Assembly: GCA_942492835.1 (NCBI GenBank)
Contig: OW818645.1
Coordinates: 372,001 to 436,000, forward strand
Length of the DNA: 64,000 nucleotides
Source of the DNA: GWB2-37-7 sp942492835
GTDB taxonomy: Bacteria; Bacillota; Clostridia; Lutisporales; Lutisporaceae
Reading direction: 5' to 3'
Numbering within the stretch: position 1 is the first letter of the stretch; each line of letters begins with the position of its first letter. The notes beneath the pieces were generated by a model. It ran no database searches and was not told the DNA's origin. It saw only the letters and a list, made by a program, of their open reading frames with translations. Positions 46,307 through 55,007 of this stretch are shown piece after piece. Both the position numbers and the translations under genes were made by a program.

Positions 46307-47380
46307 TTAGAAAATAAAATGTAATATAAAACCAGATGCTATCATAATCACTCCAAAAATAATTGAAAAAAAGTAATTTTGCTTATTGCTTCCGTTTAAA
46401 TTTATACCAAAAGCACCTAACACGGTTAGCAAACATCCAAATAAAAGTACAATCAAAGCTGCTTGGTCTACAAAATAAAGTTTATCATTTATAAGCTGAA
46501 TACTTCCTATAACAAAACTCATAATCGAAACAAAAAAGACCAGCACTTCAATATTTCTTGATTGCATATCAGCTAATTTATTCTTCACTTCATTATATAA
46601 GGTATCATTTAACTTTTCTATATTTAGAAAGGTTTTAGCTGTTAAAATATAGTTTTGATAGTCGTTTACCCTTATATTATAACCCTCCGTTTCATGCTTC
46701 TCATAGTCTATAGCAATCAAACATTCATCTATGGCTTCTTTATACTGTCTTTCAACTAAGTATAATCTGCCTAATGTACTATGAAATTTTGAATATCCAA
46801 AATCATAATTTATAGATTTATTAGCATAACTTTTAGCTAATTTAAAGTATTCATCATCCTGTGGACTGTTTAAATAGGAGTCCTCAAATCCTTTAGCTAC
46901 ATTCAAAGCAAAACTATGATAAAAGCCGATGTTTGCCTTATCTAATTCTAAAGATTCAACTTTATCTAACACAGTTTTACTACATTCTATTGCTTCAAGC
47001 ACGTCTCTTCTTGTTTTTGTCAATTCTATTAAGCACATTGATTTTAAATGACCAAAACTAATAAATTTATCAAAAATTCTTACAAATTTTTTATCAGATA
47101 CTAATACATGATATCTGGAAAAATGTCTTCTTCTGCGATATATAGTACAAAGAGTAAAATAAGCCGCATAAGAAACTTCTTCATTATATTGATTATCGCC
47201 AATAATTTTACTTAGCAATACTTCAAATATCTCTTCAAGATTCTCAACATCTTTGAATTGTCGTATTAAATCTACAACTTTTTCTTCATAGTCTCTATTA
47301 TATTCTTTATACTTCTTAAGGGTGTCTAACTCTGATAAAATATTCTTAGTCTCACTATTCATTTGATTATTATTCCCCAT
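46307..47380 (-). CDS. TPR-like protein with C-terminal transmembrane segments
   Basis: 357 residues from an ATG behind AAGGAGG. The first 260 residues are helical and include TPR-like repeats (YSKFHSTLGRLYLVERQYKE, then AIDECLIAIDYEK). The C-terminus has three hydrophobic segments: about 270-290 (VLVFFVSIMSFVIGSI), 300-320 (AALIVLLFGCLLTVLG) and 335-355 (FFSIIFGVIMIASGFIL). It is probably an inner-membrane protein with a cytoplasmic scaffold. With the downstream PP2C phosphatase it forms a two-gene operon at the right edge of the repeat-rich region. The role is unknown; signalling or phage defence are possible. Confidence 0.7.
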   Translation of the reverse strand: MGNNNQMNSETKNILSELDTLKKYKEYNRDYEEKVVDLIRQFKDVENLEEIFEVLLSKIIGDNQYNEEVSYAAYFTLCTIYRRRRHFSRYHVLVSDKKFVRIFDKFISFGHLKSMCLIELTKTRRDVLEAIECSKTVLDKVESLELDKANIGFYHSFALNVAKGFEDSYLNSPQDDEYFKLAKSYANKSINYDFGYSKFHSTLGRLYLVERQYKEAIDECLIAIDYEKHETEGYNIRVNDYQNYILTAKTFLNIEKLNDTLYNEVKNKLADMQSRNIEVLVFFVSIMSFVIGSIQLINDKLYFVDQAALIVLLFGCLLTVLGAFGINLNGSNKQNYFFSIIFGVIMIASGFILHFIF

Positions 47381-47480
47381 AGCTACCTCCTTATTACTAG
47401 GATAATCCCATACTTGTCCAACTTATATAACTTTTGTGAATTACATCTATCACTACAAAGTTATAACTGATAAAATTATA

Positions 47481-47535
47481 TATGCTAGACACCATAGCTA
47501 TCCAGTTATCTTTTTATCAACTTGCATAGCCTACT
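47481..47535 (+). repeat. 220-bp repeat family, left-end fragment
   Basis: TATGCTAGACACCATAGCTATCC followed by AGTTATC and CAACTTGCATAGCCTA matches the left end of the full copy at 42403. The right part is missing. It is the last member of the family in the window. Confidence 0.7.
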
Positions 47536-47663
47536 TTAACATTTTTCTTCACTAAATATGCAGAGCTTCTTTAATTACAATACACATCAGACATATTCTA
47601 TATATTCACTCTAATTCCTGCATATGTAACTACAGTAATATTTATAATAAAACATATAAATAC

Positions 47664-47709
47664 AAAAAAATAGATAGATTCTCATAAAACACTATGAAAT
47701 CTACCTATT
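47664..47709 (-). terminator. Terminator of the two-component system operon
   Basis: On the minus strand ATAGGTAGATTTCATA pairs with TATGAGAATCTATCTAT (two mismatches) around a short loop and is followed by seven T. It lies 34 bases after the kinase stop. Confidence 0.75.
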
Positions 47710-47742
47710 CATATAGCTTCCCTATATAAAATCAATCCTATA

Positions 47743-49149
47743 TCAAAACTGAAATATAAACTCTGTCCCTTCATTTTGCATACTTCTAACCAAAATATTA
47801 ACACCATGCCTGTCAGCTATCTGCTTTGCAATTGAAAGTCCAAGACCTGTACCATTCTTATTTTCATCTGATTTAACCTTATAGAATCGATCAAAAATAT
47901 ATGGCAAATCCTCCTCCGAAATTCCAATTCCATTGTCTTTAATAGCTACCGTCTTGTCTTTTATTAATACAGTAACAATATCCCCTTGTGGCGAAAATTT
48001 TATTGCATTGTCTAGAATAATTAAGAACATTTGACGAAGACGTCCATAATCACCTAATACTGTACACATCTGCATATCCTGCTCATATACAATCTCGATA
48101 TTCTTTTGCTGTGATAAATGCCTTACGCTTCTGACTACATCATTTAATACATCACATAGGCTCCACTCCTGCATCTCTATTTTAAAATCTGTGTTTTGCA
48201 AGCGTGATAAGTCGAGTAAATCATTGACAAGCCTTTGAAGAAATAAGCTTTCATTCAGCATTTGACTATGATATTCTTTAATTTGTTCTGGGTCAGTTAC
48301 CACCTCATCACAAAGAGCTTCTAGAGAACCTCGAATGACTGTTACAGGTGTTCTTAGCTCATGTGAAATATTCGCTATAAAGTCACGGCGAAGCTTTAAC
48401 AATTGTTCACTTTCATGGCTTGCAAGATTGAGTCTCTCACTTAAAATATCTATTGCAGATGCAAGCTCACCTATTTCATCATTTTGCAGTACCCCAGTTT
48501 TAGCATTGTAATCACCGCCAGCAAGCTGTATCGCAGTATTTTTCATCTTTTTCAAAGGTTTTGTAAAAGTAACAGCAAACACAATAGATAATAGAATAGA
48601 CAGCACAAGTGCAATAGCCATACTAATTGCAAGTGCCTCAAAGCCCTGTGTTATCGCCTCATTCATTCCCTCTACAGGAGAATGCAGTAAAAGTGTGCCA
48701 ACTACTCTTTCACCTGATTTTATTGGTGTTCCCACCGTTAGGGTTGGGGTATTTAAAAGCTTACTAAAACCTTCACTAAAGATAGTATTACCTTTGAAAG
48801 CCTCTTTTACAACGATTTCAGCATCCTGAGGCAAGTCCCCATAGTTGTATTGTGGATTTGCCATATGCCCCACTGTAATTAGTTGAAGGTTCTCATCTAC
48901 AATCCAAACATCAGTCATAGCAATATCACTTAAAAAACGAAGATACCCTCCGTATCCACTTTGTTTGTCACTCATTAATTTAGTAAGTGTAGTAGAAATA
49001 GTAACTGCACGCTTTTCCAGATCAGCTTTTTGAACTTTTATAGTATGACTCTTAAAAAGTGTCATAAAAACTCCGCCAATTATAATGGAAAATAAAATCA
49101 ACGTAGCAGAAAAGTATAATGTAAGTTTAAAAGCTATCTTATTTCTCAT
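47743..49149 (-). CDS. Sensor histidine kinase
   Basis: 468 residues from the ATG at 49149, which follows GAGGGG and overlaps the regulator stop by 11 bases; the longer start at 49164 has no site. Two transmembrane segments (about 10-30 and 170-195) enclose an extracytoplasmic sensor domain. Then come a HAMP domain with DEIGELASAID, the phospho-acceptor in FIANISHELRTP, the N box LDNAIKFSP, the G1 box DNGIGI, the F box YIFDRFYKV and the G2 box GTGLGLSIAK. All catalytic motifs are intact. The signal is unknown; a secreted DUF2680 protein encoded divergently is a possible target or input. Confidence 0.95.
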   Translation of the reverse strand: MRNKIAFKLTLYFSATLILFSIIIGGVFMTLFKSHTIKVQKADLEKRAVTISTTLTKLMSDKQSGYGGYLRFLSDIAMTDVWIVDENLQLITVGHMANPQYNYGDLPQDAEIVVKEAFKGNTIFSEGFSKLLNTPTLTVGTPIKSGERVVGTLLLHSPVEGMNEAITQGFEALAISMAIALVLSILLSIVFAVTFTKPLKKMKNTAIQLAGGDYNAKTGVLQNDEIGELASAIDILSERLNLASHESEQLLKLRRDFIANISHELRTPVTVIRGSLEALCDEVVTDPEQIKEYHSQMLNESLFLQRLVNDLLDLSRLQNTDFKIEMQEWSLCDVLNDVVRSVRHLSQQKNIEIVYEQDMQMCTVLGDYGRLRQMFLIILDNAIKFSPQGDIVTVLIKDKTVAIKDNGIGISEEDLPYIFDRFYKVKSDENKNGTGLGLSIAKQIADRHGVNILVRSMQNEGTEFIFQF

Positions 49150-49834
49150 CTGTTTTCCCCTCAAATTTGTATCCTACACCCCATATAGTTTTGATTTCCC
49201 ATCCGTCATGACTGAATTCGTCTAGCTTCGCACGTAAACGCTTGATGTGAGAATCAACTGTACGATTATCGCCAAAATAGTCGTAACCCCACAAGCTATT
49301 AAGTAAACTATCTCTAGAAAATACTTTATTTTTATTTGTGACAAGTGTCCATAAAAGTTCAATCTCCTTTTTTGTAAGAGATACATTTTGATCATCAATT
49401 GTCACAGTATAATCATCCAGCTTAACTTTTAGATTATCATATGAAAAAATCTGTTGTTTTTGTCCATCCTCACGCGTTATTCTTCTCAATATAGAGCGCA
49501 CCCTTGCCATTACTTCGCCAGGAGAAAATGGCTTTACTATATAATCATCTGCACCGATATCCAGTCCCATAATCTTTTCAAAATCCTCACCTCTTGCAGT
49601 TATCATAATTATAGGTACATTTGAGGTTTTACGGATTTCGCGGCACACTTCAAAGCCATCCATATTGGGCATCATTACATCTAGCAACACTATGTCAGGT
49701 TGAAGCTTCTGAAATAATTCAAATGCTTCTCTTCCATCAAAGGTTACTTTAGGTGTGAAGCCTTCCTTCTTTGCATATTCCTCTAAAATAGAGGTAATTT
49801 GTTTGTTATCATCTGCTATTAAAATTGTGGGCAT
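49139..49834 (-). CDS. OmpR/PhoB-family response regulator
   Basis: 231 residues. The receiver domain has the acidic pocket ADDN at residues 7-10, the phospho-acceptor Asp52 in LLDVMMPNMDG, ITA (Thr) and IVKPF (Lys). The C-terminal winged helix (about 135-228) includes SLTKKEIELLWTL and the recognition region NRTVDSHIKRLRAKL. It is co-translated with the sensor kinase. It should activate transcription, with the divergent gene at 50037 a likely target because the two share a 200-base promoter region. Confidence 0.95.
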   Translation of the reverse strand: MPTILIADDNKQITSILEEYAKKEGFTPKVTFDGREAFELFQKLQPDIVLLDVMMPNMDGFEVCREIRKTSNVPIIMITARGEDFEKIMGLDIGADDYIVKPFSPGEVMARVRSILRRITREDGQKQQIFSYDNLKVKLDDYTVTIDDQNVSLTKKEIELLWTLVTNKNKVFSRDSLLNSLWGYDYFGDNRTVDSHIKRLRAKLDEFSHDGWEIKTIWGVGYKFEGKTDEK

Positions 49835-49958
49835 TATATCACCTCAATAAGTTAATATTTACAATTAGATTATAACATATGATAGAAAATAAACTGTGTC
49901 AGCATTATGTCTTTTGCATAAGCTTCATGCACAAAAAGAGTATAATAAAAACATATTT

Positions 49959-49986
49959 TTGACATATCTTTTAGTTATTATATAAC
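49959..49986 (+). promoter_or_regulatory. Candidate sigma-A promoter of the DUF2680 gene
   Basis: TTGACA at 49959-49964 and TATAAC at 49981-49986 are separated by 16 bases, 50 bases before the start. A second TATAAT at 49941-49946 has only a poorly spaced TTGCAT. The promoter lies between the divergent regulator gene and its suspected target. Confidence 0.5.
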
Positions 49987-50036
49987 CATAGCAAACAACA
50001 AATGCTAATTAAAAAATTATAAGGAGGTCATATCAT

Positions 50037-50456
50037 ATGACAAAGTTTAAAAGAATGGTAATAATCGGAACAACAATACTTGCAATCGGTGCAACCTCTA
50101 TTACTGCTTTTGCTGCTTCACCATACAAGACACCAGCTGAGGCAGTAGCAGGTTTAACTGGAAAAACTGTAGAAAGTGTCATAGCTGAAAAAGTTGAAAC
50201 AAACAAAACTTATGGCACTATCGCAAAAGAAGCTGGAAAACTTGATGAATTCAAAGTAGAGGTTCTTCAGATTAAAAAGGATAGACTTGCACAAAAAGTA
50301 GCAGATGGTAGGATTACACAAGAGAAAGCAGATGAAATTATCGCTGCAATAGAACAAAATCAAGCAAACTGCGACGGAACAGGCTCTGCAAGAATTGGTC
50401 AAGGTCGCAGACAGGGTCGAGGACAAGGTTTATACAACGGTCAAGCAGCACAATAA
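50037..50456 (+). CDS. Secreted DUF2680-type protein
   Basis: 139 residues with a signal peptide (VIIGTTILAIGATSITAFA, cut expected after AFA near residue 26) and an excellent AAGGAGGTC site. The mature part repeats the YckD/DUF2680 pattern: TPAEAVAGLTGKTVESV, GTIAKEAGKLDEFK and VADGRITQEKADEI. The tail is Gly/Arg/Gln-rich (GQGRRQGRGQG). Family members are small secreted proteins of unclear role that are often controlled by an adjacent two-component system, which fits the divergent regulator and kinase here. A strong terminator follows. Confidence 0.85.
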   Translation: MTKFKRMVIIGTTILAIGATSITAFAASPYKTPAEAVAGLTGKTVESVIAEKVETNKTYGTIAKEAGKLDEFKVEVLQIKKDRLAQKVADGRITQEKADEIIAAIEQNQANCDGTGSARIGQGRRQGRGQGLYNGQAAQ

Positions 50457-50470
50457 GTATAAGCAAAATA

Positions 50471-50504
50471 AAAACACATATAGGATAAAACCTATATGTG
50501 TTTT
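50471..50504. terminator. Bidirectional terminator
   Basis: AAAACACATATAGG pairs perfectly with CCTATATGTGTTTT around a six-base loop. T-rich DNA follows on both strands, so it ends the plus-strand DUF2680 gene and the minus-strand alaS-ireB-ruvX-DUF1292 side. Confidence 0.9.
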
Positions 50505-50511
50505 ATTTTGT

Positions 50512-50793
50512 TTAGTTGGATTCTTCTTGTATCAATTCTTCATATGCTTCGATAACTGCATTTAATTCTTCTTCGTCATCTATACCTACTAGAACATCAT
50601 CATCGTTTTCATCCTTCTCGATTCTCAGAATGTATGCCTCTTCCACTTCTTCCGCTTCTGGATCCCTAGTATCATCTCTAGGTAACAGAATTGCATATTC
50701 GTTTTCATCAAGCTCAAGAGTTGCAACTACCTGAAATTCAGTTTCTACACCATCTTCATCATAAAGTAGTATTATGTCCATTTCATCGCTCAT
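50512..50793 (-). CDS. DUF1292 family protein
   Basis: 93 residues and very acidic, with the family pattern IILYDEDGVETEFQVVAT, NEYAILLP and EAYILRIEKDE. The ATG follows GAGGTGAG. The gene commonly lies after alaS, ireB and ruvX in Firmicutes, as it does here, about 80 bases downstream of ruvX. No biochemical function is established to my knowledge. It probably forms the end of the operon because a terminator follows at once. Confidence 0.9.
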   Translation of the reverse strand: MSDEMDIILLYDEDGVETEFQVVATLELDENEYAILLPRDDTRDPEAEEVEEAYILRIEKDENDDDVLVGIDDEEELNAVIEAYEELIQEESN

Positions 50794-50875
50794 ATTCTCA
50801 CCTCATTTTTTATTACATAAAGCTATTGTATAATACTGATAATTGAGTGTCAATAAAAACCAAGCATACCAATAA

Positions 50876-51301
50876 CTAAACTTTCTTGCTGCTTTGCATA
50901 TCAAGGTAATTTTGCAGAATAAAAACAGCAGCAACCTTATCAATAACAGTTTTTCTCTTCTTTCTACTCATATCTGCTTCTAAAAGCACCCTAGTTGCGG
51001 CTACAGTTGTAAGTCTTTCATCCCACATTTCAATCTCTTGCTCAGGAAATGTTTCCTTAAGAAGCTCCGCAAAATCAATAGAAATTTGTCCTCGTGGACC
51101 TATAGTATTATTCATGTTTTTGGGAAGACCAACTACTATTCTCTTAATATTTTTCTCATTAATTATATTTTTTAAACTATCTAAATCTTTTTCAATTTTT
51201 GTTCTGCGTATAGTGGTAATTCCGTGTGCCATCATGCCCAGCTCATCACTTGCAGCCACACCTATAGTTGCATCTCCTACGTCCAATCCCATCATTCTCA
51301 T
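50876..51301 (-). CDS. ruvX: Putative pre-16S rRNA nuclease / Holliday junction resolvase-like YqgF
   Basis: 141 residues from the ATG at 51301 (AAAAGGTG before it); a longer frame to 51376 is not needed. The RNase H-like fold shows GLDVGDATIGVA at the start (first catalytic Asp), VVGLPKNMNNTIGPRG, and DERLTTVAATRVL with Asp and Glu, ending VAAVFILQNYLD. The family matures the 5' end of 16S rRNA. The gene is 15 bases from the aldo/keto reductase and is part of the conserved alaS-ireB-ruvX neighbourhood. Confidence 0.95.
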   Translation of the reverse strand: MRMMGLDVGDATIGVAASDELGMMAHGITTIRRTKIEKDLDSLKNIINEKNIKRIVVGLPKNMNNTIGPRGQISIDFAELLKETFPEQEIEMWDERLTTVAATRVLLEADMSRKKRKTVIDKVAAVFILQNYLDMQSSKKV

Positions 51302-51315
51302 GTATTCACCTTTTC

Positions 51316-52263
51316 CTATATAATTTTTATGCAAAATTCTGGACAATATGCACCGCAATAGCCGCATAACACACATTTTTCTGCATTTACTCTTGCTTTT
51401 CCATCTATAATTTCTATGGCATTTTGATTACATTTTTCACTGCATTTGCCACAGCCAACGCACCAGAAATCTATCAAAAGTCTTCTTTTTTTGTTAGTTA
51501 TTTGTTTTTGAATTTCTATTGGCACTTCTCTCTTCTCAAAAATTGCTATATTGTTCATTACTTCCGCTGTGCTTTGCATTCCAACAACTGTAGAATGTAT
51601 ATTTTCATTATTTAAAATAAAATCAAAGCATTCTCCTGCATCCTTAATAAGATTTCCTCCGCCTAGTGCCTTCATAGCGTATATACCCTTACCAGCCCTT
51701 GCTGCTGCTTGTATGGCTTCTAGCATCTCTTCTTTTGTCCCATCTGTTATACCAAGTCCGGCTTTATTAATAATTGGATGTATCACTTCAATCTCAGGAT
51801 ATTTTAATGAAGCTTTGACTGCTGCTATGGCATGAGTAGATATCCCTATGGCTCTTATTATTCCCTTTTCCTTAGCCTTAATAAAATATTCAATTGCTTC
51901 ATAATGTCCTCTTATAGTATGCTCACTTTCCTGTTCATGCAACGAAAAAATATCTATGTAGTCAGTACCCATCTCTTCTAAAGCCTTCATTAAGCTTTTC
52001 TCTGCTGTTTCCTTTGAGTATGCATAGGATTTAGTTGATATTATGACTTTGCTTCTCCTGTTCTTCGTTGCTTCCTTTATATACATATAGTTATTATAAA
52101 GTTCTGCTGTATCTATAAGGTTTATGCCATTATCAAAGGCGGTATCTAGAACCCTTACGCCCTCCTTTATGGGTAGATTTGCTTGTAGAGGTGCTATAGT
52201 CAAGCTTCCGAAGCCTAGCCTTGATACCTTTAATCCTGTATTTCCCAAAATCCTGTAGTCCAT
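51316..52263 (-). CDS. Aldo/keto reductase with C-terminal 2x[4Fe-4S] ferredoxin domain
   Basis: 315 residues. The barrel has NLIDTAELYNN (Asp and Tyr), ISTKSY (Lys) and IFSLHEQE (His), the AKR tetrad. From about residue 268 a ferredoxin-type domain carries CVGCGKCSEKCNQNA and CVLCGYCGAYCPEFC, binding two [4Fe-4S] clusters. Such fusions are common in anaerobic clostridia and presumably link NAD(P)H and ferredoxin-type electron transfer to an aldehyde or ketone; the substrate is unknown. The ATG follows GGGGGATAAT. It lies between a membrane-protein gene (one base apart) and ruvX. Confidence 0.93.
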   Translation of the reverse strand: MDYRILGNTGLKVSRLGFGSLTIAPLQANLPIKEGVRVLDTAFDNGINLIDTAELYNNYMYIKEATKNRRSKVIISTKSYAYSKETAEKSLMKALEEMGTDYIDIFSLHEQESEHTIRGHYEAIEYFIKAKEKGIIRAIGISTHAIAAVKASLKYPEIEVIHPIINKAGLGITDGTKEEMLEAIQAAARAGKGIYAMKALGGGNLIKDAGECFDFILNNENIHSTVVGMQSTAEVMNNIAIFEKREVPIEIQKQITNKKRRLLIDFWCVGCGKCSEKCNQNAIEIIDGKARVNAEKCVLCGYCGAYCPEFCIKII

Positions 52264-52264
52264 A

Positions 52265-54475
52265 TTATCCCCCTGTATAATCCTTCTCTATTTCCTCCAA
52301 ACACATATATAGTATTGTATAACCCGTAAAAATCATAGCTGTTGCTGCCATAACAATACCTGAATCATTCACAATCAGCCCTACAATACTTGCTGCGGAA
52401 ATACCCAGCCAGGCAGAGGTCAAGTGCTTATATTCCTTAAAAATACCATACAGAAGCCTTACCGGTTTGAAGAACATTATACTTATTATTAGGATAATAC
52501 ACAATAACACCTTTGTCCATATCGTATATTTTATCAGTTTGATATTCATTTCTATCTTTCTGATAAATGTAGAATAAAGAACTTTTACTCCATTTTCTTT
52601 AGTATCTATAATAAATTTTCCTATATGTGTGGTGCTGCTCAAATTATTTATGTCAATAAACACTATTAAGCTTATAATAATTATTAATATTAATCCTAGT
52701 AAAATTAATTGCTTTATGTTAATGCGTTTTCCTATTATGGAGCTATAAAAGAAATAAAAACCACATACTGCAGCAATTGTCCCACCAAAGTTTGCTCCTT
52801 GTGATGGCATACCAATAATATAAAGCTCTACTGCAAAATACAAAAGAAGCATTATATTTATAGTGATTGGTTTCCTACTTACATAATCTCTAAACTTGTG
52901 AAGTAGGCAGCCTGCAAGCAAAATTGAACTGCCTATATAAACGCCTGCAAACTCATTGCCAATACCATAAAAACGCGCGCCTATTATAGGATCATAACCT
53001 AGGATAGAGTTTCTTATTATAACACTTCCTCTTAACAAATCAATAGCCAAGCTTATGTTTACTAAAAATGCTATCACTGCAAATCTACTAATGCTATCCT
53101 TAAAAACTTTGCTTATAAAATATACTATTCCATAGCATAAAATTAAGAAAACAATAAAATATATTGCAGCATTATTTATATTAAGTACTGCCATATATAG
53201 TAAAACAATAGGTGCAGAAATACTAACCATCAAGGTTTTGTTAACAAAACTGCTTATTACTTTACTCTTTATTTGTCTTTTGTTTAACATATATAAAAGT
53301 CCAATTATACCACAAACTATCTCAAAAACAGCATACCATGTAAGCACTGGCAACCTCATTACAGATGTATTTAGCAGTCTTTTATTAAGCTTTTGCATAC
53401 CATCAAAAGGTTCTTCTGCATCAAATTCTTGTAGCTGACTTTTCTCTCCTATGTTCAGTTTTTCAAGAATATAATCAGCTATGTCTAAATTTATTATTAT
53501 ACCTTCACGTTTTGTACTTTTTGAGTATAATAATCCACTATTTTTTCCTGTATATGCAATTAAAGGTGTAAGCTTATCACCCAGCTTTATGCTTGATGCT
53601 GAGGGGTATGCAGATACTATTAAAAAGGTGGTATTGTTGTTATCCTTGTTGATTAAATTTTCTACAAACTCAGAGATTCTTTTAATTGTTTGTGCTTTAA
53701 GCTCTTCATATTTTTCTATTGTTAGTGTACTTCTATAATGCTCCAAGCGAGCCAAATCTCCAGTGTCTATTACTAAAAAATCAGAAGCCGTCATGTTTAA
53801 ATTATAAAGTTCTTCCAGCTTCGTAAAGTCTGTCCTCTTACCCCCTGGGAAGTATTGATCGTACAAAATAGTATTCTCAACATTTCCAATATCTACTATA
53901 CCTTTGCTATCCATAGCAATAAGAACATTATTTCTATTATATATATCTGTATCACTATTTCCCAAAACGCAAGTGGTTTTACTTACAGCATTTAATTTAT
54001 CACCTAGATAACCAATATATCTCAAATACTCGTTGTTTCTATTTGTCTGCTTTAGTTCTTTTATATTCTGATAAAAAATATTTCCTTTTTTAAGCTCTAG
54101 TTCTGATTGATAGAAGTCCTCCAGTTGCCTTGGATAATTATAGGCTTGAACATATGTGTTTGTTAATAAAAGTCTCTTACCAGTCCCTATAGTAAGCTTT
54201 GCCTTTGAGGCTGAAACCTTACCTATTTGACGACTACTTACCAGGGATATATAGCTTTTATTTGATAGCTTATGCAAATACTCATCTTCAGCAATGTCCG
54301 AAATCTCAATATAATCCATAAAAATCATGACTACTTTAGTTTGTCCATTGTCCATAAATAAAGAAGAAGCCTGCACTTTTGTATTACAGACTTCTTTTAT
54401 AAAAAAACTCATTATGTTATATAAAATTAGACATACCAATATCTTTAGAATTATCTTAATTCTTTTTTTGAACAA
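52265..54475 (-). CDS. Large polytopic membrane protein with extracytoplasmic domain
   Basis: 736 residues from a TTG behind AGGAGAT. One N-terminal transmembrane segment (about 8-27) is followed by roughly 340 extracytoplasmic residues whose order (VVMIFMDYIEI near the start, FLVIDTGDLARLEHYR, TTFLIVSAYPS) resembles an alkaline phosphatase-like fold that may have lost metal ligands. After residue 375 there are about ten hydrophobic segments, with GARFYGIGNEFAG and PSQGANFGGTIAA as conserved loops. I know similar proteins beside alaS/ruvX in clostridia but no function. An envelope role is likely. Confidence 0.75.
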   Translation of the reverse strand: MFKKRIKIILKILVCLILYNIMSFFIKEVCNTKVQASSLFMDNGQTKVVMIFMDYIEISDIAEDEYLHKLSNKSYISLVSSRQIGKVSASKAKLTIGTGKRLLLTNTYVQAYNYPRQLEDFYQSELELKKGNIFYQNIKELKQTNRNNEYLRYIGYLGDKLNAVSKTTCVLGNSDTDIYNRNNVLIAMDSKGIVDIGNVENTILYDQYFPGGKRTDFTKLEELYNLNMTASDFLVIDTGDLARLEHYRSTLTIEKYEELKAQTIKRISEFVENLINKDNNNTTFLIVSAYPSASSIKLGDKLTPLIAYTGKNSGLLYSKSTKREGIIINLDIADYILEKLNIGEKSQLQEFDAEEPFDGMQKLNKRLLNTSVMRLPVLTWYAVFEIVCGIIGLLYMLNKRQIKSKVISSFVNKTLMVSISAPIVLLYMAVLNINNAAIYFIVFLILCYGIVYFISKVFKDSISRFAVIAFLVNISLAIDLLRGSVIIRNSILGYDPIIGARFYGIGNEFAGVYIGSSILLAGCLLHKFRDYVSRKPITINIMLLLYFAVELYIIGMPSQGANFGGTIAAVCGFYFFYSSIIGKRINIKQLILLGLILIIIISLIVFIDINNLSSTTHIGKFIIDTKENGVKVLYSTFIRKIEMNIKLIKYTIWTKVLLCIILIISIMFFKPVRLLYGIFKEYKHLTSAWLGISAASIVGLIVNDSGIVMAATAMIFTGYTILYMCLEEIEKDYTGG

Positions 54476-54495
54476 AGCTATCTCCTATTTATATA

Positions 54496-54756
54496 TTACT
54501 TATCCTTAACGTAAAACTTTACAAGTTCTTCTAAGAGCTCATCTCTTTCAAGTTTTTTAATCATGCTTCTTGCGTTATTATGACTTGTTATGTACGTTGG
54601 ATCTCCTGATAATATATATCCTACGATTTGATTCACAGGATTATATCCTTTTTCTTTTAAGGAGCTGTAAACTGAAACCAATATTTCAGCAGCTTCTATT
54701 TTTTCTTCCTTTTCTACGTTTGTAAATTTCATTGTTTCTTGCATATTTATTGTCAT
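54496..54756 (-). CDS. ireB: IreB family regulatory phosphoprotein (UPF0297)
   Basis: 86 residues from the ATG at 54756 with GGGGGG upstream; the frame is open further but the family starts here. The core GYNPVNQIVGYILSGDPTYI and NNARSMIKKLERDELLEELV is the family signature. IreB is a substrate of the PASTA kinase IreK/PrkC in enterococci and affects cephalosporin tolerance; the Thr in MKFTNVEKEE is in the region that is phosphorylated. It follows alaS in the conserved order alaS-ireB-ruvX. Confidence 0.95.
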   Translation of the reverse strand: MTINMQETMKFTNVEKEEKIEAAEILVSVYSSLKEKGYNPVNQIVGYILSGDPTYITSHNNARSMIKKLERDELLEELVKFYVKDK

Positions 54757-54964
54757 GTTAACATACCCCCCAGTATAGTTTATTATATTATGCAAATCAT
54801 ATGTCACCGATATTCTAAATTTATTCAAATTATTATCTTATTTATATATTAATATACAGTTCATTGTATTTCAAGGATATGTTATATTAAATTTATATTT
54901 CATAATAAAGTATATTATATAATATGCACCAATTAATTCTCTTTTATCCAATGTAAATCTAATT

Positions 54965-54999
54965 CAAAAGCCATAGGAAATGATATATCCCATGGCTTT
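54965..54999 (-). terminator. Terminator after alaS
   Basis: AAAAGCCATGGGATA / TATTTCCTATGGCTTTT type stem (one mismatch) just after the alaS stop, followed on the minus strand by TTTTGAATT. The T run is weak, so read-through into ireB is possible. Confidence 0.55.
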
Positions 55000-55007
55000 T
55001 GTAGCTT

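Larger units (their letters stand above)
47381..47742. other. Intergenic region with a partial repeat copy and a terminator
   Basis: About 360 bases without a gene. It contains the left-end repeat fragment at 47481-47535 and the terminator of the two-component operon at 47664-47709. The region marks the border between repeat-rich DNA and core genes. Confidence 0.5.

Noticed and set aside
29841..47535. Repeat family as a CRISPR array
   Set aside because: Copies are about 220 bases, unevenly spaced by 0.3-9 kb with genes between, and no cas genes are present.
29841..47535. Repeat family as integron attC sites
   Set aside because: Orientation and gene blocks fit the idea, but the ends lack the GTTRRRY/RYYYAAC cores and no integron integrase is visible. 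Kept only as an analogy.
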